Part shown: positions 62,025 through 64,000 of the stretch, piece by piece
Layout: every line of letters starts with the position of its first letter
How positions within the stretch are numbered: position 1 is the first letter of the stretch
Origin: Chachezhania antarctica
Lineage (GTDB): Bacteria; Pseudomonadota; Alphaproteobacteria; Rhodobacterales; Rhodobacteraceae
Reading direction: 5' to 3'
NCBI RefSeq assembly: GCF_003646465.1
Contig: NZ_QZEX01000005.1
Location: 63,123-127,122, forward strand
Length of the DNA stretch: 64,000 nucleotides
Notes under the pieces: model-generated
Database searches by the model: none
What the model saw: the letters and a program-made list of their open reading frames with translations, nothing else
What the model was told of the DNA's origin: nothing
Position numbers and translations under genes: made by a program

Positions 62025-63863
62025 ATGGCCAAATCGCCGGATGCTTTCCGCACCATCAGTGAAGTGGCGGAATGGCTGGGCGTTCAGGCCCACGTGCTGC
62101 GATTCTGGGAAGGCAAGTTCCCGCAGATCCGCCCCGTGAAGCGCGCGGGCGGACGCCGCTACTACCGTCCGGCCGACATGGCGCTGCTGGGTGGCATCAA
62201 GGTCCTGCTGCACGACGACGGGCAGACCATCAAGGACGTCCAGAAGATGCTCCGCGAGGATGGCGTGGACGCGGTAACCGCCAAGTCACCGCCCGTCGAC
62301 GCACCGGCGGCGACGACAAGCATCAAGACCGACGCGGACGAGACGCCCTCTAAGGCCACCGCTGCGCCGACGAAGGACGATCCGCAGATCTCCTTCGATC
62401 TGGGTCCGTCGGACATGGAGGTCCGGCCCCCGGACACCGAGGCGCCGAACAAGGACCTGCCCCCGCCCATCGCAAGCACCGAGCGGCCCGCAGGCGAACA
62501 GGACGACATGGAAGCCGAGGCCAAGGTGCCCGCAGCGCCTGCCCGCAAGGCCACCAAGGCAACGGACAAAGAGGCGGACACCCCTGCCCCGGAGGACCTG
62601 GCCGCTACGCCGGAGACCTCGGAGCCTGAACCGGCGGATATGCCTGAGCCAGAAGCCCAGCCGCTGGAAGCTGCCGAAACAGCGTCGGACGACGCGCCCC
62701 AGCCCGACCCGGACCTTCAGGACATGGCCGAGACGGAATCGCCGGAAACGGTGCCCGAACCTCTGGACACCGCCAAAGCGGCGATGCCGGATGCGGATGC
62801 CGCCCCCGCGGCCCGGGACGTGGACGAGCCCGAAACCCCGGATGCCGTGCCAGAACATCTGGACACGGCCTATGGCGGGATGCCGGATGCGGAGCCTTCG
62901 GCCGAACCCCGGGACACAGCCGAAGCGGACCCGTCGGAACCCGCAGATCGGGACTTGGACCCGTTGGAATCACCGGAATTCATGCCCGAACCCCTGGACA
63001 CCGCCGACGCGGGGATGCCGGATATCGATGCGCCGGATCCAGCGGAACCGGTCGCACCGGAGGCGGACGACACCACAAAAGACGCAATGCCGGCGGAAGA
63101 TCTGCCGACCGAGGATGCGACGGAACAGGACCTCGACGATGTGGAAGGTGGCGAACCGCCTGCCCCCGAGACTGACGAGGCCAAGCCCGAAGCGTCCGAA
63201 GACGCTACGGACGACGAGAACCCGGCGCCACTCCCCCTGGCCGCCCGCACCAGGGATCCCGTGGATCTTGACGCCATCGAGGCCCCGCCGGGTGACGCCG
63301 AACCGGAGGTGCCGGAAGAGCTTCTGAGCGACGAACCGGGCGAAGTGGACCTGGAAGAAGCCCTCTCCGCCGAACCAGCCGATGCGGCGCAGGATGACGA
63401 GGAGATCGACGTCCCCCCCAGTGACGCGGAGCCGGACATGCCCGAGGAGCTTCTGAGCGACGATCTGGGCGAGGTCGATCCGGAGGAGACCCTCTCCGCC
63501 GAACCAGCCGATACCGCGCAGGACGGCGAAGAGATCGACGTACCGCCCGGTGACGCCGAACCGGACGTGCCCGACGAGCTTCTGAGCGACGATCTGGGCG
63601 AAGTGGACCCGGCAGAGGCCCTTGCCGCCGACACGCTCGACCAGGCGCCCGCAGCCAGCACACCTGCCGCCCGCACGCCGGCGGGCCCGGACAGTGCAGA
63701 CCTTCTTGCCGCTCTTCTGAACGAGCTCCAGCCCTCGCCCGGCGCAATTTCGAAACTGGCCGCAATCCGCGACCTGACCGCGCTGCCCGCCGATGAACTG
63801 GCCCCTCTGGTACAATCCCTGCGAGCATGGGTGGAACGCGCCCGCCCACCGGCCGGGTACTGA
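62025..63863 (+). CDS. MerR-family regulator with long acidic repetitive tail
   Basis: A 612-residue protein. The N-terminal 80 residues are a MerR helix-turn-helix ([45 protein letters not shown]). The remaining 500 or so residues are very acidic and rich in Pro, Ala, Asp and Glu. They include three loosely related units containing EPLDTA or EHLDTA with GMPD or AMPD, and then three copies of a 43-residue unit ([34 protein letters not shown], written as a pattern). A short ordered C-terminus follows ([23 protein letters not shown]). The MerR gene behind ihfA usually has a much shorter tail. Confidence 0.9.
   Translation: MAKSPDAFRTISEVAEWLGVQAHVLRFWEGKFPQIRPVKRAGGRRYYRPADMALLGGIKVLLHDDGQTIKDVQKMLREDGVDAVTAKSPPVDAPAATTSIKTDADETPSKATAAPTKDDPQISFDLGPSDMEVRPPDTEAPNKDLPPPIASTERPAGEQDDMEAEAKVPAAPARKATKATDKEADTPAPEDLAATPETSEPEPADMPEPEAQPLEAAETASDDAPQPDPDLQDMAETESPETVPEPLDTAKAAMPDADAAPAARDVDEPETPDAVPEHLDTAYGGMPDAEPSAEPRDTAEADPSEPADRDLDPLESPEFMPEPLDTADAGMPDIDAPDPAEPVAPEADDTTKDAMPAEDLPTEDATEQDLDDVEGGEPPAPETDEAKPEASEDATDDENPAPLPLAARTRDPVDLDAIEAPPGDAEPEVPEELLSDEPGEVDLEEALSAEPADAAQDDEEIDVPPSDAEPDMPEELLSDDLGEVDPEETLSAEPADTAQDGEEIDVPPGDAEPDVPDELLSDDLGEVDPAEALAADTLDQAPAASTPAARTPAGPDSADLLAALLNELQPSPGAISKLAAIRDLTALPADELAPLVQSLRAWVERARPPAGY
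63291..63650 (+). repeat. 129-bp in-frame tandem repeat in the MerR gene
   Basis: Units begin at 63291, 63420 and 63549, exactly 129 bp apart, each starting with a GGTGACGC or AGTGACGC string. Two full units and a partial third encode 43-residue acidic repeats. The unit lengths are multiples of three, so the frame is kept. Confidence 0.9.
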
Positions 63864-63945
63864 GACCGGGGCGGAAAATGGTGCGCGATTCCGCGGGGAT
63901 TTCCCCTTGCCCCCGCTTTCAAAACGGGTATGTAGACCTCCACGT

Positions 63946-64000
63946 CGGGCTATGGCGCAGCCTGGTAGCGCGTCCGTCTGGGGGACGGAAGGTCGCAGGT
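63946..64000 (+). tRNA. tRNA-Pro(GGG), 3' end outside the window
   Basis: Starts CGGGCTATGGCGCAGCC with D-arm GCGC-AGCCTGGTA-GCGC. The anticodon stem TCCGT/ACGGA encloses the loop CTGGGGG with anticodon GGG at 63980-63982. The T-arm and acceptor 3' strand lie past the window edge, so this is a partial gene only because of the boundary. Confidence 0.93.

Noticed and set aside
1-64000. CRISPR arrays, transposases, phage genes or genomic islands
   Set aside because: No regular short repeat-spacer array and no integrase or transposase reading frame was seen. The repeats found are isolated intergenic elements.
63946-64000. tRNA-Pro as an integration site
   Set aside because: tRNA genes often serve as attachment sites, but the 3' half is outside the window and no integrase or duplicated tRNA end is visible, so nothing supports it.

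Overview
The window looks like ordinary chromosome from a GC-rich alphaproteobacterium of the order Rhodobacterales (Roseobacter/Rhodobacteraceae type). The evidence is the gene content and order: an lptFG-lptD-surA-pdxA-rsmA operon, prfA-prmC next to a DUF4167 gene, yceD-rpmF-plsX-fabH-ihfA-MerR, a TakP-type TRAP system, an ilvIH operon with a leader peptide, and an ornithine-lipid acyltransferase. I assign no species. I see no transposase, integrase, phage gene or CRISPR array, so the window is core genome with scattered accessory genes and small intergenic repeats.

Layout. 1-8 kb: cytochrome P450, TfoX C-terminal-type protein, ndk, an exported protein, an ABC-F ATPase coupled to a membrane retropepsin, then holC and pepA on the other strand. 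8-15.6 kb: six overlapping genes, lptF to rsmA, linking LPS export, outer-membrane protein folding, PLP synthesis and 16S rRNA methylation. 15.6-18.5 kb: DUF4167, prmC, prfA. 18.5-22.3 kb: small exported proteins, two tandem ureohydrolases (one with altered metal ligands) and mazG. 22.5-27 kb: nucleoside hydrolase, small secreted and membrane proteins, the arginyl/leucyl-tRNA-protein transferase, and a sulfotransferase-like gene coupled to it. 27-31.6 kb: TRAP transporter with unusually large permeases. 32.1-34.6 kb: ilv leader peptide, attenuator, ilvI and ilvH. 34.7-38.6 kb: HTH regulator, Rieske oxygenase with a coupled 74-residue protein, DUF2189 protein. 38.6-45.7 kb: amidase, prfB, mfd, membrane protein. 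45.8-55.7 kb: hemB, RTX metalloprotease, SYLF lipoprotein, hydroxyisobutyrate-dehydrogenase-like enzyme, penicillin-acylase family protein, uup, olsB. 55.9-64 kb: GGDEF/EAL protein, bamE, yceD-rpmF-plsX-fabH, ihfA, a MerR regulator with a repetitive acidic tail, and the 5' part of tRNA-Pro(GGG).

Several systems are complete here: both class I release factors plus their methyltransferase PrmC; LptF, LptG and LptD with SurA, and BamE elsewhere; and the phospholipid/fatty-acid starter enzymes PlsX and FabH.

The most unusual signal is non-coding. Three intergenic hairpins (about 3.3, 21.3 and 40.2 kb) have unrelated stems but almost the same 17-nt loop, ggggtgggcgggtgggc, which fits the pattern of a very stable G-quadruplex. 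One abuts the start codon of an agmatinase-like gene. There are also four copies of a second palindromic repeat (two as an inverted doublet) and a terminator-like family built around AAATACTC at gene 3' ends. The leading protein-level oddity is the tandem ureohydrolase pair, in which one partner has two of the six metal ligands replaced.
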